Positions 54,190 to 62,390 of a DNA stretch of 64,000 bases are shown here, piece after piece. Source of the stretch: Flavobacterium enshiense DK69 (lineage in GTDB: Bacteria > Bacteroidota > Bacteroidia > Flavobacteriales > Flavobacteriaceae). The stretch lies in the NCBI RefSeq assembly GCF_000498495.1, contig NZ_AVCS01000015.1, positions 186,001 through 250,000 on the forward strand. The letters are read 5' to 3'. The stretch's first letter is position 1. Each line of letters starts with the position of its first letter. The notes beneath the pieces are model-generated. The model was given only the letters and a program-made list of their open reading frames with translations, was not told the origin of the DNA and did no database searches. Both the position numbers and the translations under genes were made by a program.

Positions 54190-55872
54190 ATGGATTCCCG
54201 ACTAAAAATAATTCTTCACGGAAATCCCGAAGAAGAATTGGCCCTTCTCATGCGATTGACAAATCCTTCGTTTTACCCAAAACACAGTAAAATAATAACC
54301 CAATTTGGAGATATCGTAAGTTGCAGAATAAAACGAAAATACATCCAGGAGGTTTATTCTTCAAAAGAAGTCAAAAGTTTAAAGGCACCAAAAGTGATCC
54401 CGGTTTCAAATGTCGTTGAACACAATGATTTTATTGTTGAGAATCAAACGGAACAACAATCGAATAAGCCAAAATCAAATGTGGTTTTTGGAATTATTGA
54501 CTTTGGTTTTGATTTCACACATCAAGATTTTATAGATTCAGGAAAAACCCGTTTTGAGAAAATTTGGGTGCAATCAAATAAATATGATGGTAATCACTAT
54601 GGATATGGCAGTATGATTGACGCTAATTTAATCAATGCATCATTAAATGAAGAATATCCGTTCCGAAAGGTAAAGTACCACCCGGGAAAAAGCGATTTGT
54701 TTGGAACAGGAACTCACGGTACCCATGTGCTGGGGATAGCCTGCAGTAATGGCAGTGTTTCAAAAAAAGGTTTCGCAAGCGATTCTCCAATTTTGGCTGT
54801 AGATATGGGGAGTAATTATGTCAATGGTTCCAATTTTTCATTGGGAGATTCTGTGAAATTGGTCGAGGGATTACATTTTCTTATTACGGAGGCTAAAAAC
54901 AGGCCTTTAGTCATAAATATGAGTTTAGGGGGACATGGAGATGCTCATATGGGAAAAACGTTGGTGGAATTGGCAATAGATAATATTCTGACGAATTGGA
55001 ATGGCGTTGCCGCAGTTCATAGCGGTGGTAATTATTGTCAGTCAAAAGCTCATACTTTTGGCAATGTAAAACAAAATGAGAAAGTGAGTATTCCTTGGTT
55101 ATTCAAGAAGGATGATATAACTCCCAATGAATTGGAAATATGGTATGAAGGCGAAGACAGAATAAACGTTAGGATAATTGATGAGTTTAATAAAACAATA
55201 TTAGATGTAAAACCTTTTCAAGACAAAATCATTGTTCGGGACAATGATGAAATTGGAATCTGCCTTCAAAGGAAACACGAGCCTAATACAGGGCTTAATC
55301 ATATTAATATCTTATTAAACGGAAATTTAAAACTGAAATTTTTAACGGTTGAATTAACGGGGGCGAAAATAAGGAATGGTAAATTTCATTGTTACATCGA
55401 GAGGGACGATAAGGGACAATCCATTTTTTTTCCTGAAACTGTAAAGACAACTCACACAACAAACTCAATTTGTAACTCCAGATACGGAATTGCGGTAGGG
55501 GCTTATAATCAAAATGCCCCAGAAGAGTCAATATTGCCTTTCAGCAGTTCGGGCCCAACGGTTGATGGCAGGATGAAGCCGGAAATTTTGGCTCCGGGAT
55601 TTAAAATCGTTTCTTCCTGTTCCTCTTCAAGTTTACAAAAAAGAGCATCCAATAAACTGTGTTCCAAAAGCGGAAGCAGCATGGCGGCCCCTTTTGTCGC
55701 CTCTTTGATTGTGAAAATTTTGGAAAAAGAACCTAAATTGAATATTTATCAGATCCGAAAAAAACTTTTTAGATCCTGTCGAAGTTTTAAAGTCAATAAA
55801 GAGAATGCTTTAGACGTTTTCAGATCAGGATTCGGTTATATAGATCCTGATAAAATTGTACCTAAAAAATAG
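54190..55872 (+). CDS. Cluster gene 6: S8 (subtilisin-like) protease without signal peptide
   Basis: A 560-residue subtilase. The triad is Asp104 (IIDFGFDFTHQDF), His176 (GTGTHGTHVLGIA) and Ser496 (KSGSSMAAPFVA), with oxyanion Asn280 in SGGNY. The N-terminal 95 residues resemble a short prodomain. An insert of about 130 residues lies between the Asn and the Ser, like the jelly-roll insert of clostridial CspB proteases. No signal peptide was found, so it starts in the cytosol. The triad is complete, so activity is expected. Its place before the SGNH gene suggests a partner substrate there. Confidence 0.88.
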   Translation: MDSRLKIILHGNPEEELALLMRLTNPSFYPKHSKIITQFGDIVSCRIKRKYIQEVYSSKEVKSLKAPKVIPVSNVVEHNDFIVENQTEQQSNKPKSNVVFGIIDFGFDFTHQDFIDSGKTRFEKIWVQSNKYDGNHYGYGSMIDANLINASLNEEYPFRKVKYHPGKSDLFGTGTHGTHVLGIACSNGSVSKKGFASDSPILAVDMGSNYVNGSNFSLGDSVKLVEGLHFLITEAKNRPLVINMSLGGHGDAHMGKTLVELAIDNILTNWNGVAAVHSGGNYCQSKAHTFGNVKQNEKVSIPWLFKKDDITPNELEIWYEGEDRINVRIIDEFNKTILDVKPFQDKIIVRDNDEIGICLQRKHEPNTGLNHINILLNGNLKLKFLTVELTGAKIRNGKFHCYIERDDKGQSIFFPETVKTTHTTNSICNSRYGIAVGAYNQNAPEESILPFSSSGPTVDGRMKPEILAPGFKIVSSCSSSSLQKRASNKLCSKSGSSMAAPFVASLIVKILEKEPKLNIYQIRKKLFRSCRSFKVNKENALDVFRSGFGYIDPDKIVPKK

Positions 55873-55879
55873 CTTAATC

Positions 55880-57121
55880 ATGCAAAATAATGTACTGAAT
55901 AACCGTCCGGTAAGAAATATCAACGGTGCGGCGAATAATCGCACGGACATAAACAGGAGCGTTGGATTAAATGCAAATAATGAATCCGGCGATGTGGTAA
56001 TTATACAGCGTTTATTAAGGCTTTGCGCTTATCCTGTTACCGTGAATGGAGTTATAAGGAATGGAGAAACAGATCCAACCGTTTCGTCTATATTGAACTT
56101 TCAGGCAAATAACAGCTTAAGGATAACTGGACAGATTAGCCCCAATGATGAAACTTTTGTTTTTCTGAAAAATCATGTCGATAATCTGCCTTCTTTTAGT
56201 GAAGCGGATGACGAGTCCATACACCAGCCCTTTATTACGAATGCATTCTTTTTTAGACGAAACGCAAATAATCCCAATACTTTAAATGTGATTTTTGAAG
56301 GCGATTCTTGGTTGGATTACCCAATTCCAAGAGTACTAGATCTCTACGATACCATAAGTGATAGAAATCAAAGGTTGAATCTAAACAGTTTGCATCTGGC
56401 CAAATTTGGCGAAACCACAACGGATATGTACAGGGACCGTTCTCATTTTGTTCAATATGTTACCAATTACAGAATCGACAGGATTTATTTCAGTGGAGGA
56501 GGGAATGATGTTTTTCCTCAATTAGGAAATATTGTTAAGAGTGGCTTAAGTACATTCCGCAACAATTATTTTACCGATGCTTCTAAGTTAAATGACTTAA
56601 GGAATATGCCTGTCGGTGATGATTTATACAGAAAATGTATTCAGTATAAGAATTATTTGAACACACTGGTTTTTGATAACGATGCTTTTAATGGTGTCTT
56701 TTTAAATTCTATTTTCAGTACCATCGCCAATAATTATATACGATTTGGAAGCATTGTAAACTTGCATTGTTCTTCTAATTTAAAGTTTTATATGCACAGT
56801 TACGATTACCCTCTTTACAAATTAGGAGTTAGGCCAAGTATTGGTCCTGTAAATTTGCCTTTAGGTCCTTGGATTAACCCGGTTTTTACCTATTACGGAA
56901 TTACCGATGCTATTCTGAAGAGTTACATCATTATCAGGTTGATAGACAAGTTTTATGCTTTACTGCATTATATAAAACATACTTTTCAAACGAATAATTT
57001 TGGGTTTCAAACCCAAATAGTTGATTTGAGGGGAGTTTTGAATTCTTCAAATTATTGGAGAGATGAAATTCATCCGAATTCTATTGGAGCAACAAGATTG
57101 GCTACCAGAGTCAATTTTTAA
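55880..57121 (+). CDS. Cluster gene 7: SGNH hydrolase with peptidoglycan-binding-like N-terminus
   Basis: 413 residues from the ATG at 55880; a longer frame from 55856 overlaps gene 6. Residues 35-98 (SGDVVIIQRLLRLCAYPVTV, then NGVIR and ILNFQANNSLRITGQI) follow the PG_binding_1 helix pattern. Residues 135-413 are an SGNH/GDSL hydrolase: nucleophile Ser143 in FEGDSWLDYP, GGGND (Asn209) and the last-block DEIHPN (Asp395, His398). It may be an esterase, perhaps acting on acylated cell wall or lipids. No signal peptide. Confidence 0.82.
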   Translation: MQNNVLNNRPVRNINGAANNRTDINRSVGLNANNESGDVVIIQRLLRLCAYPVTVNGVIRNGETDPTVSSILNFQANNSLRITGQISPNDETFVFLKNHVDNLPSFSEADDESIHQPFITNAFFFRRNANNPNTLNVIFEGDSWLDYPIPRVLDLYDTISDRNQRLNLNSLHLAKFGETTTDMYRDRSHFVQYVTNYRIDRIYFSGGGNDVFPQLGNIVKSGLSTFRNNYFTDASKLNDLRNMPVGDDLYRKCIQYKNYLNTLVFDNDAFNGVFLNSIFSTIANNYIRFGSIVNLHCSSNLKFYMHSYDYPLYKLGVRPSIGPVNLPLGPWINPVFTYYGITDAILKSYIIIRLIDKFYALLHYIKHTFQTNNFGFQTQIVDLRGVLNSSNYWRDEIHPNSIGATRLATRVNF

Positions 57122-57156
57122 GATCCCTGTGATTATTTTTTTGGAAAAATTAATTG

Positions 57157-58248
57157 CTAATGGTTTGAAAAATATTTTTCTAAAAGCACTTGAGCGGCTG
57201 CAAACGGTGAAATTTCATTGTTTTGCACCGCTTTTTTGTTTTCCTCCAGCAGTTTTTGGATTTCAGGATGATTGTAGAAATTCAACTTTAACTGTTCGTT
57301 GATGGTTTCCAGCATCCAGTACTGACTCTGTTCCTTTCGTTTTTTGTCGAAGAAACCGTTTTCTTTGGTAAGCGTGAAATATTCGATAATTGTATCCCAA
57401 ACGTCTGAAATGCCTTCGTTTGTTAGTGCACTGCAGGTATTTGCCTTCGGAGACCAGCCTGAACTTTTTAGCGGGAACAGGTGTAACGCGCGATTGAAAT
57501 CGACTTTAGCCAATCGGGCGCGTTTGATGTTGTCGCCATCGGCTTTGTTGATTACGATGGCATCTGCCATTTCCATGATTCCTCGTTTAATGCCCTGCAA
57601 TTCATCTCCGGCGCCAGCCAGATTCAGCAGTAAAAAGAAATCAACCATACTGTGAACGGCTGTTTCACTCTGACCCACACCAACGGTTTCAATAAGGATT
57701 GTATCAAATCCGCAAGCTTCACAAAGGATAATCGCTTCACGTGTTTTTCGTGCCACGCCTCCTAAACTTTCACCTGAAGCACTAGGACGGATATACGCAT
57801 TTTCGTCTCTAACCAATTCTTCCATTCGGGTTTTATCCCCCAAAATACTTCCATGCGAAATCGAGCTGCTCGGGTCTACCGCTAAAACAGCGACTTTCTT
57901 CCCAATTGAAGTCAGGTATTTTCCGAAAGCTTCTATAAACGTACTTTTTCCAACTCCGGGAACACCTGTAATTCCAACTCTCAGCGAATTATTTGCGTGC
58001 GGCAAACATCCTTTGATGACTTCATTGGCTTTTTCCAGATGGGAAGCGCTGGTGCTTTCCACCAAAGTAATGGCACGGCTCAAGGCGACTTTATCTCCTT
58101 TCAGAATGTTGGCAATTAATTCATCGGCAGAGGGTTGCTTTCTGCGGAATTGCTGAATATGTTCCACAGAAGAAGCGCTAATGCTGTCCGGCTGTTCAAT
58201 GCCGTCATTTTCTTTTAAAGCCGATGGATGTGTTTTTTTAAGTGCCAC
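57157..58248 (-). CDS. meaB: Methylmalonyl-CoA mutase-associated GTPase MeaB
   Basis: A 363-residue G3E GTPase that guards the mutase against inactivation and gates cobalamin loading. P-loop GITGVPGVGKSTF (Lys101), switch motifs AVDPSSSISHGSILGDKTRM and ETVGVGQSE, and NKADGDN are all present. The mutase subunits lie at 17897-21421, so the function is split over two loci. It is convergent with the SGNH gene. Confidence 0.94.
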   Translation of the reverse strand: MALKKTHPSALKENDGIEQPDSISASSVEHIQQFRRKQPSADELIANILKGDKVALSRAITLVESTSASHLEKANEVIKGCLPHANNSLRVGITGVPGVGKSTFIEAFGKYLTSIGKKVAVLAVDPSSSISHGSILGDKTRMEELVRDENAYIRPSASGESLGGVARKTREAIILCEACGFDTILIETVGVGQSETAVHSMVDFFLLLNLAGAGDELQGIKRGIMEMADAIVINKADGDNIKRARLAKVDFNRALHLFPLKSSGWSPKANTCSALTNEGISDVWDTIIEYFTLTKENGFFDKKRKEQSQYWMLETINEQLKLNFYNHPEIQKLLEENKKAVQNNEISPFAAAQVLLEKYFSNH

Positions 58249-58429
58249 AAGAATGAATTAGAGCAGTAAAAATAAGGAAAAAGGGCACAATGTTCAAGGA
58301 TATTTAAAGATTCTGTGGTTTTCGGATCCGTAAGATCATGTTTTTGATTTGGATTAAAATTTCGTTAAAAAACGAAAACCTCCGTCAGATAGTGGATTAA
58401 CTCTTAATTTTGCCCTGCTTTACATTACC

Positions 58430-59341
58430 ATGGATAATATTTTACTCATTTTCGTTTGCATGCTTTTGGGTTTTTTGCTCAAAAAAGTTACGGCATTTCC
58501 TCCATTAAGTTATAAAACGCTCAATCAGTTTGTGATTTACATATCGCTTCCGTCCATTGCGCTGTATTATATCCCGAAACTGGAAATCAGTTCAAAATTG
58601 TTGTTCCCGCTGGGAATCGCATGGTTGGGATTTGCGCTGTCATATGTTTTTTTTACAGGTTTAGGGAAATTACTTGGCTGGTCCAAAAAACTTATAGGTT
58701 GTTTGATTATCACGGCCGGATTGGGAAATACATCTTTCGTGGGTTTCCCATTGGTTGAAGCCGTTTATGGAAAGCAAGGACTTGAAACAGCGGTTATCGT
58801 AGATCAGCCTGGGTCATTTGTAGTGGTTTCCACTTTAGCGGTGCTCGTGGCGACAATGTGTTCCCGCGAAACTGCCAGCACCAATGCGATTCTGAAAAAA
58901 ATATTGTTCTTTCCGCCATTCATAGCCTTTGCCATCTCATGCTGTTTAATCTTTTTAGAAATGGATTTCCCTCTGATACTACAATCCGTTTTTCAGCGTT
59001 TAGGGAGTACTGTAACCCCGATAGCGTTGGTTTCGGTCGGAATGCAGTTGGAATTCGACAGAAAAAGTAAGCATTATAAGTTCCTTACCCTGGGATTACT
59101 TTTCAAATTATTCATAACTCCGGCTTTTTTCTATTTGTTGTATGTGATGTTATTAAATGGAAAGGGGCTGGAAGTACAGGTTTCGATATTTGAAGCTGCA
59201 ATGGCTCCCATGATAACCGGAACCATAGTGGCATCCACTTACGGATTAAAACCTAAACTCAGCAGTATGATGATCGGTTTCGGTATTCCGATTTCGTTTA
59301 TCACATTAATTTTCTGGTATTATATATTACAGCTTATCTAA
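58430..59341 (+). CDS. AEC family transporter
   Basis: A 303-residue protein with about ten membrane helices, of the auxin efflux carrier family. Typical motif: LGNTSFVGFPLVEAVYGKQG, and TPIALVSVGMQLEF. The substrate (small organic acids or amino acids) is unclear. It overlaps the following MFS gene by one base (TAATG), so they form an operon. Confidence 0.86.
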   Translation: MDNILLIFVCMLLGFLLKKVTAFPPLSYKTLNQFVIYISLPSIALYYIPKLEISSKLLFPLGIAWLGFALSYVFFTGLGKLLGWSKKLIGCLIITAGLGNTSFVGFPLVEAVYGKQGLETAVIVDQPGSFVVVSTLAVLVATMCSRETASTNAILKKILFFPPFIAFAISCCLIFLEMDFPLILQSVFQRLGSTVTPIALVSVGMQLEFDRKSKHYKFLTLGLLFKLFITPAFFYLLYVMLLNGKGLEVQVSIFEAAMAPMITGTIVASTYGLKPKLSSMMIGFGIPISFITLIFWYYILQLI

Positions 59342-60552
59342 TGAAAACAGCAACGGCAACAGCAACGATCGAGAAAGAAAACAAAGTACAGACTACTGTG
59401 TATTCCATTTTGTTTTCGATCTGTTTTGCACACATGATCAACGATTTATTACAGGCGGTAATCCCGGCGATGTACCCGGTTTTGAAAGCAAATTACGGCC
59501 TGACGTTTACACAGGTCGGCCTGATCACTTTTACGTATCAGGTAACCGCTTCATTATTGCAGCCTTTTGTTGGAATTTACACCGATAAAAAACCAAAACC
59601 GTATTCGTTAGCCTTCGGGATGCTGTTCTCGTTAAGCGGAATCATTATGCTTTCGCAGGCTTCCAGCTTTCCCCTGATTTTAGTGTCGGTTGCAATGGTT
59701 GGAGTTGGGTCGTCCATTTTTCACCCCGAAGCATCCCGAGTAGCTTTCTTAGGCTCAGGAGGAAAACGAGGTTTGGCACAATCCATTTTCCAGTTGGGCG
59801 GAAATACGGGAACGGCCATCGGACCGTTATTGGTGGCATTAATCGTTGTGCCGCGCGGACAGTCGCATATTCTCTGGTTTGTATTGGTAGCCGTGGTCGG
59901 AATCATCGTGTTGAGTCAAATTGCCGTTTGGTATCAGCAGAAACTGATCTCTTTAAAAGCAAAGAAAAAGGCCGTAGAAAAGCATCATGATCTTTCTCCG
60001 GCAAGAGTAAAAATGTCGGTGGTTTTACTGCTGATCCTGATTTTTTCGAAATCATTTTACACATCCTCGATGTCAAGCTATTTCACGTTCTATCTGATAG
60101 AAAAATTCCATATTTCCGTATTGCAGGCACAGTACCACTTGTTTTGGTTTTTGGGAGCAGTAGCTTTGGGAACATTAATTGGCGGACCGTTAGGCGATAA
60201 GTTCGGACGAAAATACATCATCTGGTTTTCCATTTTAGGTGCCGCACCGTTCACACTGATGTTGCCATTTGCCAATTTGTTCTGGACCGGAATTCTTTCG
60301 GTTGCCATCGGAATCATAATCGCTTCGGCTTTCTCCGCCATTTTGGTGTATGCACAGGAATTAATGCCTGAACGAGTGGGGATGATTTCCGGATTGTTCT
60401 TCGGTTTTGCTTTTGGAGTAGGAGGGTTAGGTTCTGCAGTTCTGGGGTATCTGGCCGATGTGACCTCGATTGAATTCGTTTACGGAATCTGTTCGTTCCT
60501 GCCGTTAATCGGTATCATTGCTTACTTTTTGCCTAATTTGAAGAAGAAATAG
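59341..60552 (+). CDS. MFS transporter, fosmidomycin-resistance (Fsr) type
   Basis: A 403-residue, twelve-helix major facilitator. The strongly kept motif is VGVGSSIFHPEASRVAFLGS, followed by GLAQSIFQLGGNTGTAIGPL, typical of the fosmidomycin-resistance Fsr group. It may export drugs or metabolites; substrate not proven. Closed by a strong hairpin. Confidence 0.88.
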   Translation: MKTATATATIEKENKVQTTVYSILFSICFAHMINDLLQAVIPAMYPVLKANYGLTFTQVGLITFTYQVTASLLQPFVGIYTDKKPKPYSLAFGMLFSLSGIIMLSQASSFPLILVSVAMVGVGSSIFHPEASRVAFLGSGGKRGLAQSIFQLGGNTGTAIGPLLVALIVVPRGQSHILWFVLVAVVGIIVLSQIAVWYQQKLISLKAKKKAVEKHHDLSPARVKMSVVLLLILIFSKSFYTSSMSSYFTFYLIEKFHISVLQAQYHLFWFLGAVALGTLIGGPLGDKFGRKYIIWFSILGAAPFTLMLPFANLFWTGILSVAIGIIIASAFSAILVYAQELMPERVGMISGLFFGFAFGVGGLGSAVLGYLADVTSIEFVYGICSFLPLIGIIAYFLPNLKKK

Positions 60553-60585
60553 TTTTTGGAGCTATTTCCCGCTTTTCGCTATATC

Positions 60586-60618
60586 TTTTGTCTCGTTAAA
60601 AAAAAAACGAGACAAAAG
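60586..60618 (+). terminator. Terminator of the AEC-MFS operon
   Basis: CTTTTGTCTCGTT pairs perfectly with AACGAGACAAAAG over an A-run loop. The tail lacks a T-run, so it may be weak. Confidence 0.7.
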
Positions 60619-60659
60619 GATGCCGCTGCTATCGGGGCTAGTGTTGTGAATTGATGAAA

Positions 60660-60675
60660 TAACTTTGTAACTTTG
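60660..60675 (+). promoter_or_regulatory. Tandem -7 boxes upstream of the glycolate-oxidase-type gene
   Basis: TAACTTTG occurs twice back to back (60660-60667, 60668-60675), each matching TAnnTTTG. A TTG lies about 21 bases before the second. The ATG follows at 60701. Confidence 0.6.
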
Positions 60676-60700
60676 ACACTAACATCTTTGTAGCATAGTT

Positions 60701-62110
60701 ATGACAACGCAAATCACACCCGAAATACTTCAAAAATTACAACATATTGTTGGTGAATCATTCGTATTTACCGACGAAGAAACCCGAAACAATTACGGTC
60801 ACGACGAAACCGAGGATTATGTCTTTCCGCCGAGTGTTGTGGTAAAACCGGCTTCGGCCCAAGAAATATCAGAAATTGTTAAGTTAGCAAACGAATATAA
60901 AATCCCTGTGGTTCCCATTGGCGGAAGAACAGGGTTGAGCGGTGGCGCATTGAGCATTCATCAGGGCATTGGTTTGTCAACCGACCGCTTGAATAAAATC
61001 CTTGAAATCGACGAAAGAAACTTACAGGTAATCACCGAACCGGCTGTTATCACCCAGGTTTTACAGGACAAGGTTTTGGAAAAAGGCTTGTTTTACCCCG
61101 TAGATCCAAGCAGCCGCGGAAGTTGTTTCATCGGTGGTAATGTAGCCGAAAATGCTGGTGGTGCCAGAGCAGTGAAATACGGCGTTACCAAAGATTACGT
61201 ACTGAATCTGGAAGTGGTTCTGCCAACAGGAGAAATCATCTGGACTGGAGCCAATACACTTAAAAATTCCACAGGATACAATCTGACGCAATTAATGGTG
61301 GGCAGCGAAGGAACGTTGGGAATCATCACCAAAATCGTACTGAAATTATGGCCTAAAAATTCGCATAACGTACTGATGCTTGTTCCTTTTTACAAGGCAG
61401 AGCAGGCCTGTGAAGCGGTTTCAGCTATTTTCATGGCTGGAATAGTGCCGAGCGCTTTGGAATTCATGGAGCGCGATGCCATCGATTGGGCCATCCGATT
61501 CATTGAAGGCGTAAACGTGGATATCAAAGACGATATTCAGGGGCATTTGTTAATTGAAGTCGACGGAAATTACCCTGAAATCTTAATGCTGGAAGCGGAA
61601 AAAATAATGGGTGTAGTCGAGCAATTTGAAATAGATGAAATTCTTTTTGCCGATACCGAAGACCAGAAAAACGCGTTGTGGAGAATGCGCCGCGGTGTTG
61701 CCGAAGCCGTTAAATCAAATTCGGTTTACAAGGAAGAAGATACGGTAGTGCCTCGTTATGAACTGCCAACCTTATTAAAAGGGATTAAAGAAATCGGGAA
61801 CAAATACGGATTCAAATCGGTTTGTTACGGTCACGCCGGAGACGGAAATTTACACGTGAATATCATCAAGGCAGATATGACCGATGAAAACTGGAAAACC
61901 GAAGTTCCCAAAGGGATCCGTGAAATTTTCGAACTAACGGTTTCCTTGAAAGGAACTTTGTCGGGTGAGCACGGAATTGGTTACGTACAGAAGAATTTTA
62001 TGGACATTGCCTTCGATAATTCGCAACTGGTTCTGATGAAAAATATTAAAAAAGTCTTCGACCCGAATAATATTCTGAATCCTGGGAAAATTTTTCCGGA
62101 TACTATTTGA
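60701..62110 (+). CDS. FAD-binding oxidase, glycolate/D-lactate dehydrogenase type
   Basis: A 469-residue flavoprotein of the GlcD/D-2-hydroxyglutarate/DLD group, oxidising a 2-hydroxyacid to the 2-oxoacid. The FAD-binding PCMH region carries PIGGRTGLSGGALSIHQGIG and DPSSRGSCFIGGNVAENAGG; the C-terminal half has YGHAGDGNLHVNI (active site) and GTLSGEHGIGYVQK. Substrate not fixed by sequence. It is a single gene with a terminator. Confidence 0.9.
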   Translation: MTTQITPEILQKLQHIVGESFVFTDEETRNNYGHDETEDYVFPPSVVVKPASAQEISEIVKLANEYKIPVVPIGGRTGLSGGALSIHQGIGLSTDRLNKILEIDERNLQVITEPAVITQVLQDKVLEKGLFYPVDPSSRGSCFIGGNVAENAGGARAVKYGVTKDYVLNLEVVLPTGEIIWTGANTLKNSTGYNLTQLMVGSEGTLGIITKIVLKLWPKNSHNVLMLVPFYKAEQACEAVSAIFMAGIVPSALEFMERDAIDWAIRFIEGVNVDIKDDIQGHLLIEVDGNYPEILMLEAEKIMGVVEQFEIDEILFADTEDQKNALWRMRRGVAEAVKSNSVYKEEDTVVPRYELPTLLKGIKEIGNKYGFKSVCYGHAGDGNLHVNIIKADMTDENWKTEVPKGIREIFELTVSLKGTLSGEHGIGYVQKNFMDIAFDNSQLVLMKNIKKVFDPNNILNPGKIFPDTI

Positions 62111-62128
62111 AAATAAGAGGATAAACAC

Positions 62129-62160
62129 AAAAAGGACATGCATTATAGTATGTCCTTTTT
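62129..62160 (+). terminator. Terminator of the glycolate-oxidase-type gene
   Basis: AAAAAGGACAT pairs with ATGTCCTTTTT, followed by a T-run. Confidence 0.9.
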
Positions 62161-62268
62161 TTTTCTTACATCTTTAAATTTTCTTCAATTTTCAATTTTA
62201 CTATTTCACGGTTTTCTTTTTTGAGTTTTAATTCCTGTTTGCTCGAAAAATTCATCCCTTTTTTGCCG

Positions 62269-62314
62269 TAATTTTGAATTCCTCATTCGTAATTCTTCAT
62301 TAATAATTTCAAAA
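62269..62314. repeat. Degenerate AATTC-phrase tract
   Basis: Short phrases such as GTAATTTTGAATTCCTCATT and CGTAATTCTTCATTAAT in the gap before the SBBP gene, related to the tract at 47092-47124. Confidence 0.6.
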
Positions 62315-62335
62315 GTAAAAGACTTTATTTACTGA

Positions 62336-62366
62336 TTGTTAGGTGTTTAGATATTTTTTAACTTTA
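62336..62366 (+). promoter_or_regulatory. Promoter of the SBBP-repeat gene
   Basis: TTG at 62336 and TAACTTTA at 62359-62366, spaced by 20 bases, match the Bacteroidota type; the ATG is 25 bases on. Confidence 0.65.
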
Positions 62367-62390
62367 TAGTGAAGTTAAAATAATTATCTT

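Noticed and set aside
51206..57121. Reading the seven-gene run as a bacterial gasdermin or contractile injection system
   Set aside because: No gasdermin-like beta-rich protein, caspase, tail sheath, baseplate or AAA ATPase is encoded here; only a loose analogy remains.
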